Source of the DNA: Cupriavidus oxalaticus
GTDB taxonomy: Bacteria; Pseudomonadota; Gammaproteobacteria; Burkholderiales; Burkholderiaceae
Assembly: GCF_016894385.1 (NCBI RefSeq)
Contig: NZ_CP069811.1
Coordinates: 286,501-350,500 of the forward strand
Length of the DNA stretch: 64,000 nucleotides
Reading direction: 5' to 3'
Shown here: in pieces, positions 35,037 through 44,444 of the stretch
How the letters are laid out: the number at the start of each line of letters is the position of its first letter
How positions within the stretch are numbered: position 1 is the stretch's first letter
Program-made: the position numbers and the translations under genes
The notes under the pieces: model-generated
Database searches by the model: none
Seen by the model: only the letters and a program-made list of their open reading frames with translations
What the model was told of the DNA's origin: nothing

Positions 35037-36416
35037 ATGATTCAGGTATTCAACCCCGCCGATGGATCCATCGTCGGTGAAGCCCCCGAAATGTCTCTTG
35101 ACCAGGTCAAACAGGCAGTGGAGCGGATATGTGCCGCATTTCCTGCATGGTCGCGCAAGCTCGCGAAAGAACGTAGCGACATCCTTCGTCGCTGGTTCGA
35201 GCTTGTCAGAGATGACAAGCAGGTGTTTGCAGAAATTATGGTGAGAGAAAACGGAAAATGTCTTTCTGAGGCGCTAGGCGAAATCGATTACGGCCTCGGG
35301 TTCATTGAGTGGTACGCGGAGGAAGCCAAGCGTGTCTACGGCGACACGATACCGTCCCACGCAAGCAACGCAGCGGTTGTCGTGACGAAGGAGCCAGCAG
35401 GTCCTACAGCAGCCATCACCCCCTGGAACTTTCCCTTCATGATGATCGCGCGCAAGGTGGCCACTGCGCTTGCCGCCGGATGTACGATGATCATTAAGCC
35501 CTCCGAAGAAACGCCTCTCACTGCCTACAAGCTCCTGGAGTACGCACGCCTGGCGGGCATTCCCGATGGCGTACTGGAAATGGTCACTGGCAATCCAGCG
35601 GAGATCGGGAAAGTCTTCACAGGAGATGACCGTATCCGAAAGATTTCGTTTACCGGATCTACCGCAGTAGGCAAGCTGTTGGCCGCTGCGAGCGGACAGT
35701 CCCTCAAGAAGATGACGCTAGAACTTGGCGGTAATGCACCGTTCATCGTTTTCGACGATGCCAACTTCGAGCAGGCGGTTGCTGCCTTGGTTGCGGCGAA
35801 GTTGCGCAATTCCGGCCAGGTATGCATTTCGCCTAATCGCATCTACGTTCAAGACAGCATCTATGAACACTTCTTGGAAGCTATTGCTGCGAAGGTATCG
35901 GAAATCCGTGTCGATCAAGGATTTCAAGAGGAATTTGTTGTCGGTCCGCTTGTCAACAAGGTTGGATTCGACAAGGTGGTTGAACTGGTTGACGAGGCCA
36001 AGTCACATGGTGCACGGGTCGTGCTTGGTGGCAAGGCACATTCAAAGGGTGGGTTGTTTTTCGAACCGACGATTCTCGCCGATCTTCGTGATGAGATGCG
36101 AATCGCCCGCACCGAAATCTTCGGTCCAGTGTTTCCGATCTACCGTTTCAGCACGGAAGAGGAGGTCGTGAATCGGGCCAACAGCACGGAATACGGTCTT
36201 GTGGCCTACGCCTTTACACGTTCCCATGGTCGAGCTCAACGCCTGAGTCGCGCTATCGAGGCGGGTATGGTTATACTGAATTCGGGCTCTGTGGGTACCG
36301 CATCCGTCCCGTTCGGTGGCATCAAGCATTCCGGGTATGGCCGGGAAGGCAGCTACTATGGAATTGAGGAGTACGTTGAAGTGAAGTACGCGCTGATGGC
36401 GGGACTCGACGACTAG
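35037..36416 (+). CDS. NAD(P)-dependent aldehyde dehydrogenase (succinate-semialdehyde type)
   Basis: The 459-residue product has the full aldehyde dehydrogenase set: AITPWNFPFMMIARKVATALAAG (cofactor loop), IIKPSEETPLTAYKL, FTGSTAVGKLLA, the catalytic Glu in LELGGNAPFIVFDDA and the catalytic Cys in SGQVCISPNRIYV. The C-terminal substrate loop SVGTASVPFGGIKHSGYGREGS is typical of succinate-semialdehyde dehydrogenases. It is divergent from the broken AraC gene. It may finish the pathway started by the CoA-transferase and hydratases. Confidence 0.9.
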   Translation: MIQVFNPADGSIVGEAPEMSLDQVKQAVERICAAFPAWSRKLAKERSDILRRWFELVRDDKQVFAEIMVRENGKCLSEALGEIDYGLGFIEWYAEEAKRVYGDTIPSHASNAAVVVTKEPAGPTAAITPWNFPFMMIARKVATALAAGCTMIIKPSEETPLTAYKLLEYARLAGIPDGVLEMVTGNPAEIGKVFTGDDRIRKISFTGSTAVGKLLAAASGQSLKKMTLELGGNAPFIVFDDANFEQAVAALVAAKLRNSGQVCISPNRIYVQDSIYEHFLEAIAAKVSEIRVDQGFQEEFVVGPLVNKVGFDKVVELVDEAKSHGARVVLGGKAHSKGGLFFEPTILADLRDEMRIARTEIFGPVFPIYRFSTEEEVVNRANSTEYGLVAYAFTRSHGRAQRLSRAIEAGMVILNSGSVGTASVPFGGIKHSGYGREGSYYGIEEYVEVKYALMAGLDD

Positions 36417-36428
36417 GAACGGTTTGCG

Positions 36429-36464
36429 CCCGCACAGTGCAACTAGCGAGATGCACTGTGCGGG
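36429..36464. terminator. 13-bp hairpin between convergent genes
   Basis: CCCGCACAGTGCA (36429-36441) and TGCACTGTGCGGG (36452-36464) form a perfect 13-bp stem with a 10-base loop. It lies between the converging aldehyde dehydrogenase and Bug 4 genes. No T-run follows on either strand, so it is a strong transcript-end hairpin but an imperfect Rho-independent terminator. Confidence 0.55.
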
Positions 36465-36563
36465 GAAGTCCACGCAGTTTCGGCAAGCGCCGCGTTTGGT
36501 AGCCGAAAGGATTCGGACGAAGGGAAGCGAAACGCGATAGCTGCATCGTCCCTTCCGACGGTC

Positions 36564-37526
36564 TTATTCTGGCTCGATCCCGGCGGCCTTAATCACGCGT
36601 CCCCATTTTTCCGACTCAGTCTTCTGAAATGCAGCAAGTTCGGCGGGAGTCGTAGTCCACGACTGGGTCGCCGTCATCTGGAAGAACGATGCCGCCTGCT
36701 TGTCGCCAACAGCATGGACAAGCAGGTCTCTGAGCTTCTGAGCGATGGGAGTGGGGGTGCCCGCCGGTAGATATGCGGCGAACCAGTAGCCGATTTCATA
36801 TCCCTTGATACCCGCTTCCTGCATTGTCGGTACATTGGGCAACTGTGGAAGACGCGTTGCGGTTGTCGCAGCCAACGGCCTCAGCTTTCCCGATGCGATA
36901 TGCGGGAGTCCAACGACAGTGTCGACAAGCATCGTCTCGATGTGGCCGCCTAAGAGATCGTTCATCGCATTGGGGTTGCTGTTGTAGCCGACCCAAGTAA
37001 TGTCTACCTTTGCCAACTGCTTGAGCATCTCGCCTGCAACTCGGCTGGAGGAGTTTCCGCTGCCAAAGGTAAGTTTTCCGGGGGCTTTTCGCGCTTGCGT
37101 GAGCAACTCACCGATATCCTTGTATTTGGAATCCGAACGTACAACGAGGACCTGACCGCCGCGTCCCAGCGCGGTGACAGGTTGAAAATCTGTCACGGGG
37201 TTATACGGCAGCCTCTTGAACAGGTGGGGATTCGCAGCCTGCGTCGTGTTGGTCGTGATGAGGACTGTGTATCCGTCGGGGGCAGCACGGGCAACATGCT
37301 GGGCGGCAATAATGCCCGAGGCGCCGGGCCTGTTTTCAACGACGATTGCCTGTCCAGTCTTTGCCGTGATGGAAACACCTAGTGCACGGGCCAGTTGGTC
37401 GGTGGCACTTCCCGCCGCAAAGGGCACCACAAAGCTGACGGGTTTCGAAGGGTACTCGGCTGCACGGACCGCTGTTGCGGCGAATAAAGCACAAGTAATT
37501 GCAGCCGCAATCGGGCGCTTGATCAT
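36564..37526 (-). CDS. Bug (TctC-type) periplasmic binding protein 4
   Basis: The 320-residue product has a signal peptide (MIKRPIAAAITCALFAATAVRA), YPSKPVSFVVPFAAGSATDQLARALGV and VENRPGASGIIAAQHVA. The start has GGAGAC upstream. It lies downstream of the LysR gene on the same strand (131 bp gap) and converges on the aldehyde dehydrogenase. It probably belongs to the 31.4-36.4 kb module. Confidence 0.88.
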   Translation of the reverse strand: MIKRPIAAAITCALFAATAVRAAEYPSKPVSFVVPFAAGSATDQLARALGVSITAKTGQAIVVENRPGASGIIAAQHVARAAPDGYTVLITTNTTQAANPHLFKRLPYNPVTDFQPVTALGRGGQVLVVRSDSKYKDIGELLTQARKAPGKLTFGSGNSSSRVAGEMLKQLAKVDITWVGYNSNPNAMNDLLGGHIETMLVDTVVGLPHIASGKLRPLAATTATRLPQLPNVPTMQEAGIKGYEIGYWFAAYLPAGTPTPIAQKLRDLLVHAVGDKQAASFFQMTATQSWTTTPAELAAFQKTESEKWGRVIKAAGIEPE

Positions 37527-37657
37527 CGTTTCGTCTCCAATGTGGCCTGGGAATTGGCTTCCCTACCGTTTTTCATGATGCGAGGATACGAACCGGTTCA
37601 CGCCTGGACAATCGACTTTGTATGCCTAGACCTTTGATTTTTTGTAAAGGTGTCTGT

Positions 37658-38545
37658 TCAGTCTTTGACCGTCGAGGACAACCACTGTCGAAACGCCTTC
37701 AGTGCGCCGGATTCAGGCCGATCTGTTGCCCAGGCGAAATAGTAGGTATGGTCGCCTCTATCCAGTTCGAGGTCGAATGGCGTCACGAGGGTTCCTTCCG
37801 ACAAATCTTTGGCGACAAGTTCTTTTTGGGCCATTGCCACGCCGTGACCCTCCGCAGCCGCCTGGTATGCCAACAGTGATGTTTCATATTTCATCCCGCG
37901 AGATGGATCGATGTTGCGCAGCCCAGCCGCTTCCAACCAAAGTACCCAATCGTCAGGGCGCGCGAGTGAATGAAGCAAGCTGTGCTTCCCAAGATCTCGC
38001 TTGGATCGAATCTGCAATGAGGGTGCTGCGACTGGGACCAGGACGTTCGGTATCAGTTGGAGCGTGCTAAGTCCGGGCCAACGACCCGTGCCGAGCTGAA
38101 TCCCGGCATCAATGTCTTCTCGTTGAAAATCTAACGGCTGAAACGACGTGGTGAGCTGGACATCGATATCCTTATGCCGCTGGTGAAAGCTCGCCAAACG
38201 CGGTATCAGCCAACGGACCGCAAAGGTCGCCGGAGAACGGATACGCAGGGTATTACCGCCATATCGGCTCCCTGTTACTGCCAGGGTTGCTTCTCGCAAG
38301 CTAACGAAGAGCGGCATAAGCTCGGACAGATAACGGGCGCCGGCAGGGGTCAGCTGCATGCGACCACCGGGTGCCCTCTCCAGGAGAGTCGTTCCCAGAT
38401 AGGCCTCCAAAGTCCGCACCTGGCGGCTGACAGCTGCCGGCGTAACGCTGAGTTCCTCAGCTGCTTTGGAGACACTCAGAAGTCTGCCAGTAGCTTCGAA
38501 AGCTCGGGCTGGATTCAATGGTGGAAGTAAGTTACGCCGGGCCAT
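37658..38545 (-). CDS. LysR-family regulator, GcvA-like
   Basis: The 295-residue product has the LysR winged HTH in residues 9-66 (LNPARAFEATGRLLSVSKAAEELSVTPAAVSRQVRTLEAYLG). The inducer-binding domain starts near residue 95 (NTLRIRSPATFAVRWLIPRLASFHQRHKDIDVQL), in the pattern of the GcvA clade. It precedes Bug 4 and may regulate it and the CoA-transferase operon. After loss of the AraC gene it may be the only working regulator of this module. Confidence 0.88.
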   Translation of the reverse strand: MARRNLLPPLNPARAFEATGRLLSVSKAAEELSVTPAAVSRQVRTLEAYLGTTLLERAPGGRMQLTPAGARYLSELMPLFVSLREATLAVTGSRYGGNTLRIRSPATFAVRWLIPRLASFHQRHKDIDVQLTTSFQPLDFQREDIDAGIQLGTGRWPGLSTLQLIPNVLVPVAAPSLQIRSKRDLGKHSLLHSLARPDDWVLWLEAAGLRNIDPSRGMKYETSLLAYQAAAEGHGVAMAQKELVAKDLSEGTLVTPFDLELDRGDHTYYFAWATDRPESGALKAFRQWLSSTVKD

Positions 38546-38921
38546 AAGCGTGAAAGGCGTGGACGATGTTTAGGCCTCGCAGTTTAGCGCAGCTTAGCGA
38601 GCACTTTCGATTGTGCCAGCGTGATCGAAGCAAGGCCCGCTGTTGAAGCGGAACCTGTGTACAGTAATGTGAGGTATCAGTTCCCTCCACATTGCTACTG
38701 GGGATGGCAACGCCAAGAGCATCGGCTTGCTGTGACGGGTTTAATGCAAAGACGCAGTGAGATTCAAAGCCAGAGAAGCTCGCACCCTAACGGTTGAGAA
38801 GAGCGGATGAATCGCCCCGAAGCCCAATCCTCGTAAGGACTCCTCAACCTTTCGCCGCGCTGGTCAGTGCGGGAAAACCCTCCTTTGACAGCATCCAAGC
38901 CATCCGACTATAGTTCCCTCA

Positions 38922-38940
38922 ACTGGTCATACCAGTATGG
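38922..38940. promoter_or_regulatory. FadR-type operator before the ABC importer operon
   Basis: ACTGGT-CAT-ACCAGTATGG: a 6-bp inverted repeat with a 3-bp centre, followed by ATGG. It matches the sites at 48389 and 51302. It lies about 42 bp before the binding-protein start. Confidence 0.65.
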
Positions 38941-38981
38941 CCGGCATGACAATTCAAGACATTCCAAAGGGAATACAGAGC

Positions 38982-40541
38982 ATGAAACGACTTCGCGGCA
39001 GTCTGGCAGGCCTCTCCATCCTTTGGAGCTGTATCTCACCGATTGCCGCAGAGGCCAAGCCCGCGGACGGAACGCTTGTTGCGGCGGTGGCGCGAGAAAT
39101 CCTCGTCCTGGACAACTTCAACGCCACCTCGCGCGAGAACGAAATCCTCAGCCTGCTGATTGACGATTCGCTCTTCTACATCGACCCCGCCACGCAGCAA
39201 CCGACGCCCTTGCTGGCAAAGAGCTTCAGATATCTCGAGCCGACGGTGCTTGAAGTCACGCTGCGTGACGACGTCCAGTTCCATGACGGCAGTAACGTGA
39301 CAGCCGACGATGTGGTCTACACGTTCCAGTCCATCATCAACCCCAAAAGCACGGCCAAGAAGGGGGATCAGTTCACGCGATGGCTTGCGAAAGTAGAGAA
39401 GGGCGAAGCGCCTGGCACTGTGGTGTTCCGGATGAAGGGCGCCAATCCTTTGGCACTGCATTTCCTGGCAACGACAGGTCGGGTGGTTAAGCGTGGCACT
39501 TACGACAAGGCGGGCACGCCGAGCGGCCTGGACGTCGAGGCGCAGTCCCGAAAAATGGTAGGGACCGGCCCCTACAAGGTCATGTCGTTCCTGCCGGGCC
39601 GGGAAGTCGTGCTGGAAAGATTCGCCGGTTACCGGAAGGATTCCCCGAAAGGCACGCCGGAAATCCCTCGCATTCGCATCAAGGTCATTCCGGACTATGC
39701 AACCCAGGTAGCCGAGGTGCTTTCCGGTGGTGTGCATTGGACATACAACATTCCCACGGACATTGCCAATGAGGTGGCAAGTACCAGGCAAGCCGTCTTT
39801 GTGGCATCGCCGTCCATGCGCATCGGGTTCATCGTGATGGACGCGGCGGGGCGCACCGGCAAGGACAACCCTTTTACCAAGCTGAAGGTACGACAGGCTC
39901 TGAACTACGCCGTGGATCGGGATGCGCTTACCAAGCAACTCATTCGCGGACGTTCGGCACCCGCCTATACCCCATGCCTGCCGATACAGTTTGGCTGCGC
40001 CCAGGATGTCACCAGGTACAACTACAACATCGAGAAGGCTAAACAGCTTCTCGCCGAGGCGGGCTATCCGAACGGCGTCCAGTTCGATCTTTGGGCATCG
40101 CGTGAGAAGGAAACGCTGGAAGCCGTCGTCGCGATGTGGCGAAAGGCTGGGATCCATGCCAATCTGCGCGTTGCCAAATCGCCCGCCGTGGTCAAGGCGC
40201 GCGACGAAAACCAGATTTCAGCGTACTTCGAGAACAACGGCTCCTTGGGCGTGGCGGACGCCGGGGCGCTCTTGCCCAATTTGTTCGGGAAGGGCTCGCC
40301 CAGTGACTTCCATCACGACCAACGACTGTACTCGACTCTCGAACAGTTCCTGTCCACCACGGATGTCCCCGCGCGCAAGGCGCTCGGACGGGAGGCGGTG
40401 AGCCGCATTCTGGACCAGGCGTACTGGGTGCCTCTCTTTGAATTTACCCAGAACTTCGTTCTGGCGCCGGATCTGAACTTTCCGCAGGCCGCCGATGGCA
40501 TGCCACGGCTCTATCTGGCCAAGTGGAAGGCCGCGAAGTGA
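38982..40541 (+). CDS. Dpp/Opp-type periplasmic binding protein
   Basis: I take ATG 38982 (519 residues); in-frame ATGs 36-45 bases upstream overlap the operator. The signal peptide is MKRLRGSLAGLSILWSCISPIAAEA. Then comes the SBP_bac_5 fold (FRYLEPTVLEVTLRDDVQFHDGSNVTADDVVYTFQSI, VRQALNYAVDRDALTKQL, AKQLLAEAGYPNG). This family binds peptides, nickel, or small amides. With the ureide genes downstream the ligand is probably a ureide or its conjugate. First gene of an operon with two permeases and a fused ATPase. Confidence 0.9.
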   Translation: MKRLRGSLAGLSILWSCISPIAAEAKPADGTLVAAVAREILVLDNFNATSRENEILSLLIDDSLFYIDPATQQPTPLLAKSFRYLEPTVLEVTLRDDVQFHDGSNVTADDVVYTFQSIINPKSTAKKGDQFTRWLAKVEKGEAPGTVVFRMKGANPLALHFLATTGRVVKRGTYDKAGTPSGLDVEAQSRKMVGTGPYKVMSFLPGREVVLERFAGYRKDSPKGTPEIPRIRIKVIPDYATQVAEVLSGGVHWTYNIPTDIANEVASTRQAVFVASPSMRIGFIVMDAAGRTGKDNPFTKLKVRQALNYAVDRDALTKQLIRGRSAPAYTPCLPIQFGCAQDVTRYNYNIEKAKQLLAEAGYPNGVQFDLWASREKETLEAVVAMWRKAGIHANLRVAKSPAVVKARDENQISAYFENNGSLGVADAGALLPNLFGKGSPSDFHHDQRLYSTLEQFLSTTDVPARKALGREAVSRILDQAYWVPLFEFTQNFVLAPDLNFPQAADGMPRLYLAKWKAAK

Positions 40542-40562
40542 ACGAACCAGGGAAACGACATC

Positions 40563-41480
40563 GTGCTTAGATTCGTTACGCAGAAGATCCTGTTGGCAAT
40601 CGCCGTGGCCCTGACGGCGTCCATTGTCACCTTTGCGCTGCTCAACTTCGCCGTGGATCCGGCGGCGGCCATTGTTGGGGATACCGATGATCCAGCCCTG
40701 ATCGCGCAAGTTCGCTCAGACCTCGGGTTGGACAGGCCGGCATCGGAGCGGTATGTGACATGGGTGGGCGGGCTACTGAAAGGCGACCTGGGCGTCAGCT
40801 ACGTGATGAAGCAGCCGGTCATGGAGATCATCCTCGAGCATGCACCGGTCACCATCCGGCTGGCGCTGAGCGGAATGCTGGTTACCCTGCTGATTGGCCT
40901 GCCTCTCGGCATCGCTGCCGCGCTGCGGCCAGGCAGCTGGATTGACCGCACCGCGCTTTCCGTCGCAGCCGCGATCCAGGCCGCCCCGAATTTCTGGGTG
41001 GGACTGCTGTTCATCCTGTTCTTTGCCGTTCACCTCGGATTGCTTCCGGTCTCCGGCGACGACTCGTGGCAGAGCTACATCATGCCGGCGGTGATTCTCG
41101 GTAAAGGTGCGGTGCCGAATGTCATGCGGCTGACCAGGTCGGGGCTGATGGAAGTGCTTTCGGCCGACTTTATCCGGACCGCAAGAGCAAAAGGGTTCTT
41201 CGGCTGGAGCCTCCTGCGTCGCCACGCATTGCGTAATGCGATCCTGCCGGTAGTGAGCGTGCTGGCCATCGAACTCGGAAACAAGCTGGGCGGGTCGGTC
41301 GTTACCGAGGTTGTCTTCGCCATGAATGGATTGGGCCGGTTGGCGCTGAACTCGGTGCTCACCGGCGACATCCCCACATTACAGATGCTGGTGCTTGTCT
41401 TTGCGGTGATGTTTGTGCTGATGACCTTTCTCTCAGACGTCCTCAACGCCTGGCTTGACCCACGAATTAGGCTTGCATGA
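40563..41480 (+). CDS. Dpp/Opp-type ABC permease 1
   Basis: The GTG start follows the binding protein by 21 bp. The 305-residue product has six membrane segments, with the DppB pattern LLIGLPLGIAAAL and the coupling motif DFIRTARAKGFFGWSLLRRHALRNAILPVVSV (EAA loop). One base separates it from permease 2 (ATG at 41482). Confidence 0.9.
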   Translation: MLRFVTQKILLAIAVALTASIVTFALLNFAVDPAAAIVGDTDDPALIAQVRSDLGLDRPASERYVTWVGGLLKGDLGVSYVMKQPVMEIILEHAPVTIRLALSGMLVTLLIGLPLGIAAALRPGSWIDRTALSVAAAIQAAPNFWVGLLFILFFAVHLGLLPVSGDDSWQSYIMPAVILGKGAVPNVMRLTRSGLMEVLSADFIRTARAKGFFGWSLLRRHALRNAILPVVSVLAIELGNKLGGSVVTEVVFAMNGLGRLALNSVLTGDIPTLQMLVLVFAVMFVLMTFLSDVLNAWLDPRIRLA

Positions 41481-41481
41481 G

Positions 41482-42384
41482 ATGACCGAAATTGCTCTGA
41501 CTACGACAGCGAATGCTCCAGCGGATCCAGAGAATCGCGAGAGCCTGCCAACACGGATCTTTCGTAACCGAAGCGTGCGCATTGGCGGTGGCGTTGTACT
41601 TGCCTACATCATGGTTGCGCTTTTCGGGCCGCTCATCTGGACGACGGACCCCTATGCACAGGACCTGATGATGCGCCTGCGCCCGCCGGCGTGGGATGCC
41701 AGGGGCACGCTCCAGCATCCACTCGGCACGGACCAGTTGGGCAGGGACGTTCTGGCACGCCTTCTCGAGGGGGCGCGGGTGTCGCTCACCATTGGCTTCT
41801 GCGCGGCATCCATCGGCGCCGTCATTGGCATCACGTTGGGATCGATTGCCGGATACTTCGGCCGCCTGGTTGATCACGCCGTCATGTTTGGCCTGACATG
41901 CAAGCTTGCGCTGCCCAGCTTGCTGCTGGCGATGACCCTGATTTATTTCATCCAGCCGTCGCTTACGACTGTCGTCTGTGTCATCGGGCTGATGCACTGG
42001 ACGCTCTACCTGGTCGTAACACGTAGCGCAACACAGCGGATTCGGGAGCTGGACTATGTCAAGGCGTCGAAGCTGGCCGGCGCCAGTGCGCGCCAGATCA
42101 TCGTCTGGGACATCCTGCCTAACCTGGCTGGCTCGCTGCTGGTCGTATTTACCGCGGAGGTGGCGGTTTCCATCCTGGCGGAAGCATCACTGTCGTTCCT
42201 CGGCGTCGGTGTGCCCTCGCCCATCCCTTCCTGGGGGCTGATGATTTCGGAAGGCAAGGCCGTGATGTTCCTGAACCCATGGATTGTCCTGCTGCCAGGC
42301 GTATCTCTCTTCCTGCTCGTGATAGGCGTGAACCTGCTCGGCGACGGCTTGCGCGATGTTATCCAGCCACAGACTCGGGATTGA
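41482..42384 (+). CDS. Dpp/Opp-type ABC permease 2
   Basis: ATG 41482 follows the permease 1 stop by one base; an earlier in-frame ATG overlaps that gene. The 300-residue DppC-like product has an N-terminal helix (GGGVVLAYIMVALFGPLIW), GTDQLGRDVLARLLEGARVSL and the EAA loop YVKASKLAGASARQIIVWDILPN. A Dpp permease pair with both subunits in order is complete. Confidence 0.9.
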   Translation: MTEIALTTTANAPADPENRESLPTRIFRNRSVRIGGGVVLAYIMVALFGPLIWTTDPYAQDLMMRLRPPAWDARGTLQHPLGTDQLGRDVLARLLEGARVSLTIGFCAASIGAVIGITLGSIAGYFGRLVDHAVMFGLTCKLALPSLLLAMTLIYFIQPSLTTVVCVIGLMHWTLYLVVTRSATQRIRELDYVKASKLAGASARQIIVWDILPNLAGSLLVVFTAEVAVSILAEASLSFLGVGVPSPIPSWGLMISEGKAVMFLNPWIVLLPGVSLFLLVIGVNLLGDGLRDVIQPQTRD

Positions 42385-42389
42385 ACACC

Positions 42390-44444
42390 ATGCTCCTTGA
42401 AGTAAAGAACCTCAGCATCAAGCTGCCGCTTGAGAACGGTCTCACACTGCATGCTGTTCGTAACGTCAACTTCGAAATCGACAAGGGAGAATGCCTCGGG
42501 GTAGTCGGTGAGTCAGGTTCCGGCAAGTCCCTCACCGCACTTTCGATCCCGCGACTGCTGCCACGGCGCGCACAGTGCTCGGCCGACACGCTGCGCGTCA
42601 ATGGCCTGGACCTGACCAGCATGTCCGAGTGCGACCTGGCGAGCACGGTGCGAGGGACTCAAGTGGGATACATCTTCCAGGAGCCAATGACAGCGTTGAA
42701 TCCCGTCTATAGCATCGGCCGACAGTTGACGGAGACAATGCGGTGCCATCAGGCAGTGACCGGCGACCAGGCCCACAGGCGCGCGATCGAGCTTCTGGAA
42801 AGAGTCGGCATTGCCTCGCCGGCCAAGCGCATGGCGTCGTTTCCGCACGAGTTCTCCGGGGGGCAGCGCCAGCGCATCATGATCGCCATGGCGCTGATGA
42901 ATCGCCCCCAGCTGCTCATTGCCGACGAGCCCACCACGGCACTCGATGTCACGGTCCAGAAGCAGATTCTGGACTTGCTGGATGACCTGCGCCGGGAGCT
43001 CGGCATGGGATTGCTGTTGATCTCCCATAATTTGGGGGCGGTCGCATCCGTCGCCGACAATGTCGCGGTCATGTACGCCGGAGAGATTGTAGAGTCCGCA
43101 CCGACAGGCACACTCTTCGGCGCTTCGCGGCATCCCTATACGCAGGGCCTGCTGCAATCGATTCCGGATCTGGGGAAGCATGAGGCTGGCACCCTGCTTC
43201 CTACGCTGCCTGGCACCGTCCAGTCTTTCTATTCGCAGCCAGGTAGCTGTGTTTTCGAGCGGCGGTGCAAGTACGCGTTTGCCAGATGCGGCCTCGAAGC
43301 GCCAAAATTCCGCGCCTACGACAGGAAGCATGCTGGCGCCTGTCATCTTGCCAGTGCGCCGCAACCCGAAATGGTTGAAACACCCAAGGCCATGCTGCGA
43401 CGGCCTGCGGGAGATGTCCTGCTGGAGGCGAAGGGCATCTCCATGACGTACTCGGTCCGCGGTGGCCTGTTCAAGCCGCGTCTTCCGCTCAAGGCGGTGG
43501 TTGACGTGTCCTTGCTTCTCAAGAAGGGCCGGACACTGGCCATCGTGGGAGAGTCGGGATGCGGTAAGTCCACACTTGCTCGAATGCTTCTTGGGTTGGA
43601 ACAGCCGGTTTCAGGCGAGGTGTTTCTCGATGGACGTGATATTGGAGCGTATGAACCGGCGCAGCGGGCGGCGCTTGTGCAGACCGTATTTCAGGACCCG
43701 TACTCATCGCTCAATCCGAGTCGCAGGGTCAGCGAGATTGTAAGGCGGCCGCTTGACCTGTCTGCGGCCATGCCCGCAGCGCAACGTGACGCGCATGTGG
43801 CCAGCTTGCTCGAGAAAGTCGGCCTGCCAACACGGCTACACCATGCTTCACCCGGCCAGCTTTCCGGCGGCCAGCGCCAACGCGTGGCAATTGCACGTGC
43901 CCTGGCAACCAACCCGGCTCTGATTGTCTGCGACGAGCCGACATCGGCCCTGGATGTCTCGGTTCAAGCGCAGATCCTGAACCTTCTGCTGCAACTCCGA
44001 AAGGAGTTTTTGCTGACGCTGGTGTTCATCAGCCATGATCTCGCTGTGGTGGGCCACATGGCGGACGAGATTGCGGTGATGTACCTGGGCGAGGTCGTCG
44101 AATACGGTCCCGCTGAGCAGATCCTCAGGAATCCGGTCCATCCGTATACCAAAGCGCTGCTCGCAAGCACGCCGACCCTGGAGCGGCGGGAACCCGATGA
44201 AGCGAATCGGATCTTGCCGGGCGTCGCGAACCCGATGCAAAGGCCGCAAGGCTGCTGCTTCTCCTCCCGGTGCCCATACCGGTCGGATGTTTGCGGTGAA
44301 CGACCGGCGTTGAGCGAGTATGAGGGCGGGCGTTCGGTTCGGTGCCATGTTGCGAACTCACTGGCGGAGGCCGGTGCCACTGCGAAGAGGGAGATCGGTT
44401 CACGCAATGGCATGAAGACGGAGACCATGGCCATGCGGGCATGA
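42390..44444 (+). CDS. Fused DppD-DppF ABC ATPase
   Basis: ATG 42390 is five bases after permease 2. The 684-residue protein carries two full ATPase units. First: Walker A GESGSGKS (about residue 40), signature FSGGQRQRI (155), Walker [12 protein letters not shown] (175). Second: GESGCGKS (387), LSGGQRQRV (491), [12 protein letters not shown] (514). Each ends with the oligopeptide-family C-terminal segment, rich in Cys ([28 protein letters not shown]). In most genomes DppD and DppF are separate genes; here they are one polypeptide. The stop overlaps the MFS start. Confidence 0.92.
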   Translation: MLLEVKNLSIKLPLENGLTLHAVRNVNFEIDKGECLGVVGESGSGKSLTALSIPRLLPRRAQCSADTLRVNGLDLTSMSECDLASTVRGTQVGYIFQEPMTALNPVYSIGRQLTETMRCHQAVTGDQAHRRAIELLERVGIASPAKRMASFPHEFSGGQRQRIMIAMALMNRPQLLIADEPTTALDVTVQKQILDLLDDLRRELGMGLLLISHNLGAVASVADNVAVMYAGEIVESAPTGTLFGASRHPYTQGLLQSIPDLGKHEAGTLLPTLPGTVQSFYSQPGSCVFERRCKYAFARCGLEAPKFRAYDRKHAGACHLASAPQPEMVETPKAMLRRPAGDVLLEAKGISMTYSVRGGLFKPRLPLKAVVDVSLLLKKGRTLAIVGESGCGKSTLARMLLGLEQPVSGEVFLDGRDIGAYEPAQRAALVQTVFQDPYSSLNPSRRVSEIVRRPLDLSAAMPAAQRDAHVASLLEKVGLPTRLHHASPGQLSGGQRQRVAIARALATNPALIVCDEPTSALDVSVQAQILNLLLQLRKEFLLTLVFISHDLAVVGHMADEIAVMYLGEVVEYGPAEQILRNPVHPYTKALLASTPTLERREPDEANRILPGVANPMQRPQGCCFSSRCPYRSDVCGERPALSEYEGGRSVRCHVANSLAEAGATAKREIGSRNGMKTETMAMRA

